64,000 nt of DNA from Polynucleobacter sp. SHI8 (GCF_027944005.1 NZ_AP027204.1:1550001-1614000), one strand, 5' to 3'. Shown: positions 7,963-15,808, counted from the stretch's first letter. Notes: generated by a model from the sequence alone, not told the origin. Numbers and translations: made by a program.

Positions 7963-9248
7963 GAGAGCTCCCCTTCTACACGCAAACTAACTTTTCCTAA
8001 ATTAAAGCTCTGACCGACTTTCAATACGGTACTTTCCGGACCTAATCGAACGCCATTGACCCAGGTCCCATTGGTAGACCCTAAATCCCGAATTTTTAAA
8101 ATCCCAGAATCATATTGCAATTTTGCATGTCTTCTAGATACGGAATTATCGTTAATTTGTGTATCACTTTCATTAGGATCACGTCCCAAAACAAGTCCTT
8201 GACGAAGGGCTTTTTCGGAAAAATTCAGATTGACGGGATTGCCACTGCTATCTTGTCCGACAAAGGAACAACGAAAATTTTTCGCAGCAGATAGTTTCGT
8301 TTGATCAACCACAGGTGCTCCTGAACGACGTCGGAATTGGGTATAACTCTCCCGCACGACCGGCACTTTTCGTAATGAGAAAAATAATGCCCCTCCAGCT
8401 AATAAGACCGCAGCAGCCGCTAAACCAATTAATTTAGTATTATCCGATTTTTTCGGTGATCCTATATTGACTTCTAACTTGGGATTGATGGCTGTGGTTT
8501 GAGTTGCACACTCCTCACTTGTCACCTTAAAAGGAACTCCTTGTTGTTTCATCGCCTCAATTAAAGAAGAAATATGCGATGCGTAAAAAATACCGTCACT
8601 CTGATTGACTGTCATCCCAGAACGATTGTCACCTTGCACAATTCCTAAAGCTTTAGCGGTATTGACGCCAATCACGCGCCCACAATTATCCAACAATGGT
8701 CCGCCACTATTGCCACTATTAACCGACGCACTATGCTGAATAATCATTTGTTTATCAGCATTAGCAGACCATGAGGCTTCAATCATTCGCCCAATAATGC
8801 CCTGAGTAAAAGTAGACTCAACTAAAGAAACTTTAGATAAATCATTTAATGCTTCATCCGCAGCGCCAGGATAACCCATAGTTGTCACAGAGCTCCCTTT
8901 TGCAGGCATCGATTGTCGCACTGTAATCGCGGGCAACTCAAGACCAGGAACTTCTAATAAGGCTAAGTCAAGGTCAACGGAGCGCCATAAAACAGAAGCT
9001 TTAACGGGCTTAATATCAGATCCACTCGGATTTTTTTTGAGAACAACAACCCCCAAATTATTTTCTATGACATGATAATTGGTTGCGACAATATCTTTTG
9101 CAACCACAAAACCACTACCAAGTTCATAGCCAGCACGGTCCTTTGCTACTACTCGAACCACACTTTGATCAGCTTGTGCCATCACATCCTGAGCATTCGC
9201 CTGAATACTCAATAATATGCAAACAATAGAAATAACAATAGAGTTCAT
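7959..9248 (-). CDS. Membrane-anchored trypsin-like protease with cytoplasmic FHA domain
   Basis: A 429-residue protein from the start that I prefer (9248). An in-frame ATG upstream at 9341 lies inside the PP2C gene, whereas 9248 begins a signal sequence (MNSIVISIVCILLSIQANAQ) one base after the PP2C stop. Residues 25-240 are an S1/HtrA-type protease with His59 (TNYHVIE), Asp94 (DLALLEV) and Ser181 (GNSGGPL). There is no PDZ domain. One transmembrane helix is at about 272-291. An FHA domain follows at about 335-425 (SVSRRHAK, LGSTNGTWVNG). Topology puts the protease in the periplasm and FHA in the cytoplasm, so phosphorylation could control a periplasmic protease. This architecture is rare as far as I know. 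Confidence 0.9.
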   Translation of the reverse strand: MNSIVISIVCILLSIQANAQDVMAQADQSVVRVVAKDRAGYELGSGFVVAKDIVATNYHVIENNLGVVVLKKNPSGSDIKPVKASVLWRSVDLDLALLEVPGLELPAITVRQSMPAKGSSVTTMGYPGAADEALNDLSKVSLVESTFTQGIIGRMIEASWSANADKQMIIQHSASVNSGNSGGPLLDNCGRVIGVNTAKALGIVQGDNRSGMTVNQSDGIFYASHISSLIEAMKQQGVPFKVTSEECATQTTAINPKLEVNIGSPKKSDNTKLIGLAAAAVLLAGGALFFSLRKVPVVRESYTQFRRRSGAPVVDQTKLSAAKNFRCSFVGQDSSGNPVNLNFSEKALRQGLVLGRDPNESDTQINDNSVSRRHAKLQYDSGILKIRDLGSTNGTWVNGVRLGPESTVLKVGQSFNLGKVSLRVEGELS

Positions 9249-9249
9249 A

Positions 9250-10623
9250 TTAATCTTTTGCTGGCAGTGATGATGTATTATCCGAAGCCCCAGGCTGGCC
9301 ATTATTAGACTCTTTTGGATTGCTCTTGACCACAGATCCACTCGAGGCGTTAGAAGTATTATCTTTTTTTTCTAGAATTATTTCTTGTTGATTGATTTTT
9401 TCATTAATCGGGTCTTTTGTAGAGTCACCAGGTTTTTTTGGTTCACTAGGCGGCTTCACTCCCTCAGTAGTCGCTGACGGATTCTGCTTCTTCACTATTG
9501 GTGGATTGTTAGTTTGCGTTGGTGGCTGTTTAGGATTTTTGGGGTCTTTATTTTCCTTAGTTTCCTTTTTCTCTTTCTCTCTATTATTGTTAACTACTTC
9601 CTCTTGTTTTGGTTTTGAGTTTTCTGAATCATTCTCTTTGACTGTGGGGGTTGGTAACTCAGTTGGTTTGATTGGCTGAGGTATTTTCTCTTCTTCTACT
9701 TTTGATGATGTGGCATCTTGTAATTGTTTTAGGTCAAATTTCTGCGAAAATACGTATGCCGCTCCAGCAGCAAATGCCAACATGGCTGCGCCAATGGCTA
9801 ACCAAAGACCTAAATTACCCTTTGAACCACCCTTCCATTGCTGTGGAACCGCAAAGACCTGTATGGTCGTATTGTCTTGTCTTGGTTTACGTTTGGCACG
9901 CACTGCAGATAATAGTGCGGAAGTTATTCCATCTGCCTGACGCTGTTCAACACCTTTCACGGTGTTGAGTATCTCATCATCGGATAAAGTCAAAATACCA
10001 TCGCTGGCTAAAACCACAACATCTCCAGCATGCAATATAAATGTATTAGCAGGGGCATCAATCAACTCAAGATCACCGCCTGTGACTGCAGAGCGCAATA
10101 CATGTTGATGCGGATGATTTCTTGCTTCATCCTGGGTAATTTTTCCGTCACGTAAGGATTTTTCAATTAATGGTGCCATCGAATGGTCTTCATTTAATCG
10201 AATCAGTTGATTTTTTCGAATCAAAAATAAGGGTGAATCACCAACACTAATCCAATTAATCCCATGAACGCTTATATGCATACCAACTAATGTACAACCC
10301 ATCCCATCTAAACTCGCATTACTGTTGATGAGATTGCTGATTTCATGATTCGCTTGTTGGAGTGCCGCGCCTAATTTGGCCTGTATCGATTCAGAGGTTG
10401 AGTCCACAAAGGTTTTGACAAATGCATCAACGGATGTTTTGCTGGCAACTTCTCCACCAGCATGGCCACCCATACCATCTGCTAGTACGAAAAGTAATTC
10501 CGTCTGCTGTTTTAAGAAATTAATGGACGAATAATCTTCTTGTAACTCACGCTCTCCAATAAATTCTTTTTGATCAAAATCAAACTGACGACGAAATACA
10601 GTTGCATTTGCAGATGAACTCAT
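9250..10623 (-). CDS. PP2C-type protein phosphatase with membrane anchor
   Basis: A 457-residue Ser/Thr phosphatase. Residues 12-260 form the PP2C (PPM) domain with the metal-binding motifs ADGMGGHAGGE (49-59), GDSPLFL (128-134), SDGI (207-210) and DN in RQDNTT (248-253). All metal-site Asp residues are present. A transmembrane helix lies at about 271-292. Beyond it is a tail of about 165 residues, rich in Lys, Pro, Asn, Glu and Ser, disordered and predicted periplasmic. It presumably reverses phosphorylation by the operon's kinase. The stop is followed by the protease start after one base. The long low-complexity tail is unusual for PP2C enzymes and may cross or bind the cell wall (inference). 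Confidence 0.92.
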   Translation of the reverse strand: MSSSANATVFRRQFDFDQKEFIGERELQEDYSSINFLKQQTELLFVLADGMGGHAGGEVASKTSVDAFVKTFVDSTSESIQAKLGAALQQANHEISNLINSNASLDGMGCTLVGMHISVHGINWISVGDSPLFLIRKNQLIRLNEDHSMAPLIEKSLRDGKITQDEARNHPHQHVLRSAVTGGDLELIDAPANTFILHAGDVVVLASDGILTLSDDEILNTVKGVEQRQADGITSALLSAVRAKRKPRQDNTTIQVFAVPQQWKGGSKGNLGLWLAIGAAMLAFAAGAAYVFSQKFDLKQLQDATSSKVEEEKIPQPIKPTELPTPTVKENDSENSKPKQEEVVNNNREKEKKETKENKDPKNPKQPPTQTNNPPIVKKQNPSATTEGVKPPSEPKKPGDSTKDPINEKINQQEIILEKKDNTSNASSGSVVKSNPKESNNGQPGASDNTSSLPAKD

Positions 10624-10635
10624 AAATGATCTTTC

Positions 10636-11196
10636 TTACCAGATGAAATTAGGCCCACAAAATGGCACAAACACTAATTTAGTATTACCAATCGAGATTG
10701 TTTCACGACCGATGATTTCTACAGGCTGTAAGACTGGTGCATCACCCAAATAGGTGAGATTAATTCCACCACCATGCTGTAAATAAAATTTATTGCCCTT
10801 TGGGTCGTAAACAACAGAGGCATGATTTTGACGTGAGATTTCTTCATCGCCAAAATCGAGTGATACGCGAGCTTCTTTAGCGCGACCAATGCCATTCATA
10901 CCAGAACCTAATTGCATTGATTGACCTTTACCTGGACCATCAACAATGACCAACCACCCTACAACAGGTTCGCCACTGAAGGTATCTGCTGCTGTCTCTG
11001 TCAAGACTGTCGCACCTGATATGGAGGATGAACCTGGACGAACAATCTTGGTATAGTCATCATCCCGATTAGTCTGGCTTGCCTTTGGCGAACCAGTAGG
11101 TGCCTGCATCGTCGAATAAGCGACTGTGTCATCCACCGGGGCGTTTAATTTGGGTGATTTGCGATTGATAAAGCGCGTGGTTTCTTCATCTGACAT
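10636..11196 (-). CDS. Soluble FHA-domain protein with Thr-rich N-terminus
   Basis: A 186-residue cytoplasmic protein without membrane segments. Residues about 85-180 form an FHA domain (GIGRAKEARVSLDF, ISRQNHA); the usual S-x-x-H reads S-R-Q-N-H, and the Asn of the STNG turn region appears as GGINLTYLG, so the pocket is somewhat altered. The first 60 residues are polar with Thr in acidic settings: DEETTRF, DDTVAY and DDDYTKIV. In actinobacterial GarA/OdhI an N-terminal ETT motif is phosphorylated and then bound by the protein's own FHA domain. A similar switch is possible here but is inference. It lies between the VWA-FHA and PP2C genes, 12 bases before PP2C. Confidence 0.85.
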   Translation of the reverse strand: MSDEETTRFINRKSPKLNAPVDDTVAYSTMQAPTGSPKASQTNRDDDYTKIVRPGSSSISGATVLTETAADTFSGEPVVGWLVIVDGPGKGQSMQLGSGMNGIGRAKEARVSLDFGDEEISRQNHASVVYDPKGNKFYLQHGGGINLTYLGDAPVLQPVEIIGRETISIGNTKLVFVPFCGPNFIW

Positions 11197-11210
11197 GGTG
11201 CTCTCCTGAA

Positions 11211-12548
11211 TTAATTAATATAAAAATGTAATCTAACTTCACCTAATTCTATCAAGTCCCCATCCTTTAGCTCGGTCTGGGTAACTTCTTGCTCATTGAC
11301 GAAGACGCCATTAGTCGAAGACAAATCAACAATATAAAAGTCACCTTCGCGCCGACGGTGAATCTCTGCATGATGCGAGGAAATCGAATCATTGGGTAAA
11401 TGCACGTCGTTATCTACACTTCGTCCAATCCGAACTGCTGTTTTGGTTAGAGAATGCCGGGCTTTTGCACCACTCATTTCTTCTAAATAAGCATATTCAA
11501 TGCTAGGCTCGTCTATCTTCTTAGGTCTGGTTAAAAGGTAAATGAAATATACAATAACAGCCAAGAGTGCCACGCCACCTAGAATAAAGTAGAGTAAATA
11601 CGTCTTGATGTACTCTTTATATTTTTGTGACTTCGTTCTTTTGTCAGGAAAGTCCACGCGGGTACTCAACTCAATGGGCTTTTCTGCACGTGTTCCAAGC
11701 ACAATCAAAACATCTTGTGGCGCGTTATAACTTGAACCATTAAAACTAATTCTGCCACCACGCTCAACAAAACCAAAAGGATTTGTTGTCAAACTCGGTG
11801 GATATAAACCATCTGAACCATCAATATATTGACCTGCAGTTTCAAGAGCGATCTTTTGCACATTTTGCAAATAAGGTGAATCTGATTTACGCTCACGATA
11901 TCCTATGCCTAAAATTGAAACACCTGCATCTTTAGCAGCTTTAAGAACATCATCACGCGTATAGGCTTTGTCTTCATCTTTACCATCAGACATCAGTACT
12001 AAAGCTTTTCTTGTAGCTTCTGTTTTCTTAAGCAACTCAATCGCTGTTAAAATATTTTTGTAATATTCAGTTGCCTCACCAGCGGCTTTAATCTCTTTTA
12101 AACCAGCCTGGATTGCTTCTGCATCATTTGTCAGCGGCGTTAATAAATGAAACTCACTATCAAAACTAGCTAAACCAATAAGTTGATGGGGCTTTTGCAA
12201 TGCCACCATCTCTTTAATCAAAGGAACATTTTTCTTTTCTACGGTCTTTTTACGAGCAGGATCACTAATGTCAACCAAAAATAAGATAGCAGTGGTTTGA
12301 CCTTCCGTAGGATATAAAGCAATATCACTTTGTGCCAGTTGAACTGCTTGACCACCAACTTTTAATGAAACATCTTTGACTTCAAGCGAAAATGGATAGC
12401 GATAATCACAGGTGACTTTTTGTGTTGCTGAGTCCAATTGGCAGGCTAAATGACTTTTTCTTGGGTCATCGTCTTGTGCAAGGACTGGCCCTGCTAAAGT
12501 CAATAAAACCAAAATAAAATATCGCACTTTTAGATGAAGCATTTTCAA
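11211..12548 (-). CDS. VWA domain-TM-FHA protein
   Basis: A 445-residue protein with a signal peptide (cut near VLAQ), a periplasmic VWA domain at about 85-250, a transmembrane helix at about 317-339 and a cytoplasmic FHA domain at 365-445 (RIGRSVDND, SISSHHAEIH, LSSTNGVFVN). The VWA metal site (MIDAS) is altered: D-x-S-x-S reads D93-I-S-D, although the later Asp in MSDGKDED is present. Metal binding may be weakened. VWA domains mediate protein interaction. The domain order mirrors the protease gene of the same operon, with an extracytoplasmic module, one helix and a phospho-reader. It starts the tightly packed part of the cluster; 65 bases separate it from the LprI-like gene upstream. Confidence 0.9.
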   Translation of the reverse strand: MKMLHLKVRYFILVLLTLAGPVLAQDDDPRKSHLACQLDSATQKVTCDYRYPFSLEVKDVSLKVGGQAVQLAQSDIALYPTEGQTTAILFLVDISDPARKKTVEKKNVPLIKEMVALQKPHQLIGLASFDSEFHLLTPLTNDAEAIQAGLKEIKAAGEATEYYKNILTAIELLKKTEATRKALVLMSDGKDEDKAYTRDDVLKAAKDAGVSILGIGYRERKSDSPYLQNVQKIALETAGQYIDGSDGLYPPSLTTNPFGFVERGGRISFNGSSYNAPQDVLIVLGTRAEKPIELSTRVDFPDKRTKSQKYKEYIKTYLLYFILGGVALLAVIVYFIYLLTRPKKIDEPSIEYAYLEEMSGAKARHSLTKTAVRIGRSVDNDVHLPNDSISSHHAEIHRRREGDFYIVDLSSTNGVFVNEQEVTQTELKDGDLIELGEVRLHFYIN

Positions 12549-12613
12549 TTACTACTCCCTTCGTTCATGTTCTTGCGACAATGTACTTACTTTTACATTG
12601 TGTAGGTTTGGTT

Positions 12614-13030
12614 TTACCTTATGCACTCTAAATAGTCTTTTGAACCAGGCCTAAGACCTAATTTAATGCATTTGGATTTTTTTACATCTAAGGCATTTTG
12701 GGTACTATCTGCTTGTCTCACCACGTTCTGAAAATAACTTTTTCTAGAAGCATACCATTGAAATAAACAGCTTCGATCAAAACAGTTCGCCTCTCGCCAA
12801 CGCCACGCTTCAATATTATTTTGTCGAAACTCTGACTCATTACCCATCAGCGCTCTAGCTTGGTTGAATAAAAAATTGAGCTCTTCATCTTTTTGCGATA
12901 GTTCCGGATCTTCACAAATCAGATTTTCACTCACAGATTTTGCTTTTGTGCAGTCAAAACTTGCGCCATAAAGCCATGGTGCAAACCCTAACATTAGCAT
13001 GATTAAAAGTCTTTTCCCTATTGCATGCAT
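12614..13030 (-). CDS. LprI/DUF1311-like exported protein with C-terminal tag
   Basis: A 138-residue protein with a signal peptide (cut near LYGAS). Residues 24-100 match the LprI N-terminal/DUF1311 pattern: FDCTKAKSVSENLICEDPEL, then LSQKDEELN, then REANCFDRSCLFQWYASR with paired Cys. Some members of this family inhibit lysozyme; others are of unknown role. The C-terminus carries the window's tag, KCIKLGLRPGSKDYLEC. Its ATG overlaps the end of the upstream MORN gene by 13 bases and lies within that gene's Gln-Cys codons. It is probably periplasmic and belongs to the MORN/FHA cluster. Confidence 0.82.
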   Translation of the reverse strand: MHAIGKRLLIMLMLGFAPWLYGASFDCTKAKSVSENLICEDPELSQKDEELNFLFNQARALMGNESEFRQNNIEAWRWREANCFDRSCLFQWYASRKSYFQNVVRQADSTQNALDVKKSKCIKLGLRPGSKDYLECIR

Positions 13031-13746
13031 TGGCTAAAGTCCACAGATCCTGGAGTTAATCCCAAGCGTAAACATTTTCTTCGTTTAATATCTTGGGGAC
13101 TTTCTGCTACTTGTTGTGGCTTGACGGGTGTAACATTTTGCTTGGGTGGGACTGGTCGAGGTACTTTGTATTCATTTCGGGAGTTTTCTTCTAAAGCATA
13201 CGTCGGTGGCGGTGCGGGAGGATTCGCTGGTTGCACAAAAATATCATCTCGCCAAATACCGTCCTGTGAAATCGATCCGTCAGCCTTGTAATAAAGCCCT
13301 TTACCATTTTGCTTGCCGTCACGCCAAGCTCCGACATATTTGCCGCCATCGGCATAAAAGAGTGTGCCTTGACCATTATTCTTATCATTCGCCCATTGCC
13401 CAACGTAGCGATTGCCATTCGGCCAGGTGTAGGTGCCTTGACCAGTTTTGATACCGTTGACAAATTGCCCAACATAACGCTGACCATTCGCCCAAGTATA
13501 GGTACCTTGACCATGATTTTTACCATATTGAAAGCCCCCAACATAGGTATCACCCGTGGGCATTTGATAGCTACCTTGCCCATGAAATATCTCAGCAGCC
13601 CATTCCCCGACATAGCGACCACCATTTGGGAATCGATACTCAGCAAAACACGGTGAAGTGAAAACGCCGTTACAAGGCGGTAAGGAACTCTGCGCTTGCA
13701 CGAGGGGTGTAAGGGTAAAGATGATAAAAATGAGGATTCTTTGCAT
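13018..13746 (-). CDS. Exported MORN-repeat protein with C-terminal tag
   Basis: A 242-residue protein. The signal peptide (MQRILIFIIFTLTPLVQAQ) is followed by LPPCNGVFTSPC and then about six MORN repeats (residues about 35-165) of the form NGxRYVGQFxNGxxxGQGTYTW. The repeats end with an element DGSISQDGIWRDD that is shared by all MORN paralogs here. A Pro-rich linker leads to the tag KCLRLGLTPGSVDFSQC. The ATG directly follows the stop of the upstream MORN gene, with no spacer (TAA then ATG). The LprI-like gene starts inside the Gln-Cys codons at its end. The near-identical repeats produce long antisense ORFs that are not genes. Confidence 0.87.
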   Translation of the reverse strand: MQRILIFIIFTLTPLVQAQSSLPPCNGVFTSPCFAEYRFPNGGRYVGEWAAEIFHGQGSYQMPTGDTYVGGFQYGKNHGQGTYTWANGQRYVGQFVNGIKTGQGTYTWPNGNRYVGQWANDKNNGQGTLFYADGGKYVGAWRDGKQNGKGLYYKADGSISQDGIWRDDIFVQPANPPAPPPTYALEENSRNEYKVPRPVPPKQNVTPVKPQQVAESPQDIKRRKCLRLGLTPGSVDFSQCMQ

Positions 13747-14940
13747 TTACTCCATACACTTTCTATAGGATTCTGATCCTGGCTGTAAACCCATTCCCAA
13801 ACAACGCTTTCGGTTAATCTGAAACTGACTCTCTACTGGCGGTGGTGATGCGGGTGGTTTGGGTTTAACTGGTGGCGTAACAGGAACCATTGGCACATAG
13901 GTAGGAGGCGGTTTTGGCGGATTAACTGAACTCGAAGGAGGCGTACTTTGTGACTGTACCAAATTGCCATCCTTCCAAATACCTTGTTTATCTATCGAGC
14001 CATCAGCTTTGTATAAAGTACCGAAGCCATTCTTTTTAGCAAATTGATACGCCCCAACATATCTGGTGCCATCGCCATAACTATAGGTGCCATTGCCGTG
14101 ACGGTTACCATTTTTCCATTGCCCTTCATAGCGTTCACCTTCTGCAGCATAAATCATAGTTCCTTGACCTTCGATGATGTTATTTTTCCATTCACCAACG
14201 TATTTTGAGCCACCATTAAATGTTTTAGTCCCTGTCCCTTCAAACTGATTGTTTTTAAAATCGCCAACATATCGATCACCATTGGACCAGTAATAACTGC
14301 CCTTGCCTTCTCGTATACCCTGATTAAAATTACCTTGATATCGATTGCCTTTATCTGCGGTATTGTCTTGATAGTAATAGGTCCCTTGACCATGGGGCAA
14401 ATTATTGAGCATTTCACCTTCATATCGATCTGCCGATGATTGCCCTGCTTTTGTCATATTTCCCTCAAAATAACAGGGGCCGACAAAGCCCACGACACAA
14501 TCAGGTAAGTTCCTCTTATTTGCTGGAAAGTTACTATTGACTGGTGGTGTTACGGGTGAGTTACTTGGGGGAGTACTTCCTTGATCTTGCACTAACTCAT
14601 CATTACGCCATACGCCTCGTTCGATCGTACCGTCTTTTTTGTATAAAGTTCCCTGTCCATCACGTAAACCGTCTTTCCACTGTCCAACATAGCGATCGCC
14701 ATTTTTATAAGTTAAAGTACCGTTGCCATTAAAATTATTGTTTCTTACATCACCGTCATAGCGATGACCCGTATCGACTCCATCAATCTTAGTCGGTCCG
14801 ATAAAATGACACGGCCCTTCATAATTACCATTACAGGGTGGTAGGCTATTTTGGGCATTTGCTAATGAAATCCCAAACATAAATAAGAGTAAAAACACAA
14901 CTCGCATGAGAACCACTTTTAGAAAATAATATGTATGCAT
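13747..14940 (-). CDS. Exported MORN-repeat protein with two MORN modules
   Basis: A protein of up to 397 residues. The better start is probably residue 12 (ATG at 14907), which begins the signal peptide MRVVFLLLFMFGISLANAQ, but neither start has a strong ribosome site. It holds two copies of the paralogs' module: first LPPCNGNYEGPC plus about two to three repeats, then a Pro/Ser linker, then LPDCVVGFVGPC plus about seven repeats. The element DGSIDKQGIWKDG closes the second module, and a Pro-rich stretch leads to the tag RCLGMGLQPGSESYRKC. The internal duplication fits an origin by fusion of two MORN genes. Predicted periplasmic, of unknown partner. Confidence 0.85.
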   Translation of the reverse strand: MHTYYFLKVVLMRVVFLLLFMFGISLANAQNSLPPCNGNYEGPCHFIGPTKIDGVDTGHRYDGDVRNNNFNGNGTLTYKNGDRYVGQWKDGLRDGQGTLYKKDGTIERGVWRNDELVQDQGSTPPSNSPVTPPVNSNFPANKRNLPDCVVGFVGPCYFEGNMTKAGQSSADRYEGEMLNNLPHGQGTYYYQDNTADKGNRYQGNFNQGIREGKGSYYWSNGDRYVGDFKNNQFEGTGTKTFNGGSKYVGEWKNNIIEGQGTMIYAAEGERYEGQWKNGNRHGNGTYSYGDGTRYVGAYQFAKKNGFGTLYKADGSIDKQGIWKDGNLVQSQSTPPSSSVNPPKPPPTYVPMVPVTPPVKPKPPASPPPVESQFQINRKRCLGMGLQPGSESYRKCME

Positions 14941-14966
14941 TTTGCACTGATTTTATAAAAGTTACC

Positions 14967-15671
14967 TTATTGCATACATTGTTGAAAATCCAAACTTCCT
15001 GGCGCAATACCTAATCTTAAACATTTTTGCCGTTTGATCTCCATGGGACTTTCTGGAGCTGGCTTGGGAGGAATTTTCGGCGTAGGGTTGGAATTACTGG
15101 CAGGTGGTGGGGTATACACTGGAATTGGCGGGATGTATGGCACTACTGGAGCTGGTTTTACTTCCTCTTTGACGGGATTGGCAGTATTGCATACAGCACT
15201 TCTAGCATTTAACTCTTTTCTTGCCCCTTCAACATCTTGTGGTTTACCAATTTGAATCACCCGACAAAGACGCTCGGTATCTAAGTTTTTATAATAAGCC
15301 TCGTCACTAGATGTGGAATTATTCTTAACGGGAGGTGGACTTACTTTGCTCGCGGAAGATGATGGCGTAGGCTTATAAAATATGTGTTCTTTAGAACACA
15401 AAGTTGTCATTTTCGGGGGTATTGTTACACCATCTGGCCATGTGACTGTTGGCACTGTAATGTTATTACAACCGCCTCGATCTGCAACATCTACATACTT
15501 TAATGTTGCTGGAGTTGCCAGGGTACTCGTATCGCCATTGGTGTTCTTAAAGGAAATGCTTGCGCCAGATGGCGCGGAAAAATATCTTATTTCTAATGGT
15601 TTAGCACAGCCACTGAGAAAAACTATTCCCGTCAAAATCACGAGTAAACGAAAGCGGATTAATTGATGCAT
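14967..15671 (-). CDS. Lipoprotein with Pro-rich linker and C-terminal tag
   Basis: A 234-residue lipoprotein; the lipobox LSGC is at residues 19-22 after a hydrophobic stretch. The mature N-terminal part (IRYFSAPSGASISFKN) resembles PEGA-like beta domains that start with a similar SxPxGAxV pattern; this is tentative. A Ser/Pro linker, a helical piece (DTERLCRVIQIGKPQDVEGA) and a second Pro-rich stretch follow. The end is the tag KCLRLGIAPGSLDFQQC. The start ATG overlaps a 49-codon relic upstream by 13 bases in the same way that other starts in the cluster overlap their upstream tags. It is probably the first intact gene of the cluster. Confidence 0.82.
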   Translation of the reverse strand: MHQLIRFRLLVILTGIVFLSGCAKPLEIRYFSAPSGASISFKNTNGDTSTLATPATLKYVDVADRGGCNNITVPTVTWPDGVTIPPKMTTLCSKEHIFYKPTPSSSASKVSPPPVKNNSTSSDEAYYKNLDTERLCRVIQIGKPQDVEGARKELNARSAVCNTANPVKEEVKPAPVVPYIPPIPVYTPPPASNSNPTPKIPPKPAPESPMEIKRQKCLRLGIAPGSLDFQQCMQ

Positions 15672-15808
15672 TGGGCGAAATCACTCATTCCTGAGGCTAA
15701 AGCTAAACGGATACTCTGTTGCCATTTAGCTAACACAGGTTTGAAAGCTTGAGGCTTAACCACAGGATGTATTTTTTGCAGTGGTTGACGGATGGTAATC
15801 AAATCCAT
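15659..15808 (-). pseudogene. 49-codon relic ending in the cluster's C-terminal tag
   Basis: A short ORF from ATG 15808 to TAA 15659. Its last 20 residues, including SIRLALASGMSDFAQC, align with the C-terminal tag of the neighbouring proteins (compare CIRLGLIPGSADFQQC at 42.9 kb). The first Cys has become Ser and the central PGS has become SGM. It has no signal peptide and no MORN part. The lipoprotein start at 15671 lies in its Gln-Cys codons exactly as in the intact gene pairs. It is most likely the remaining 3' end of a lost paralog whose end is kept because the next gene begins there. It could still be translated. Confidence 0.6.

Noticed and set aside
9249..9341. Extended N-terminus of the protease-FHA gene
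   Set aside because: The extension lies inside the PP2C reading frame and would place basic and His-rich residues before the signal peptide; the start at 9248 gives a normal signal sequence.
9392..9968. Plus-strand ORFs of 95 and 98 codons
   Set aside because: They mirror the low-complexity tail and catalytic region of the PP2C phosphatase gene on the other strand.
13191..13656. Long ORFs of 115 to 151 codons on both strands within the MORN gene
   Set aside because: MORN repeats at DNA level keep several frames open. Their translations are repeat shadows (for example serial GRMV or VAIAIRP patterns) with no start site or signal.
4900..15000. CRISPR array or DNA tandem repeat in the MORN genes
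   Set aside because: The periodicity is that of codons for MORN repeats (about 69 bases), diverged at DNA level, and lies in intact reading frames.
4190..15671. Type VI secretion-associated PpkA/PppA/Fha module
   Set aside because: No tss genes, VgrG, Hcp or ClpV occur in the window and the domain architectures differ. A T6SS elsewhere in the genome cannot be excluded.
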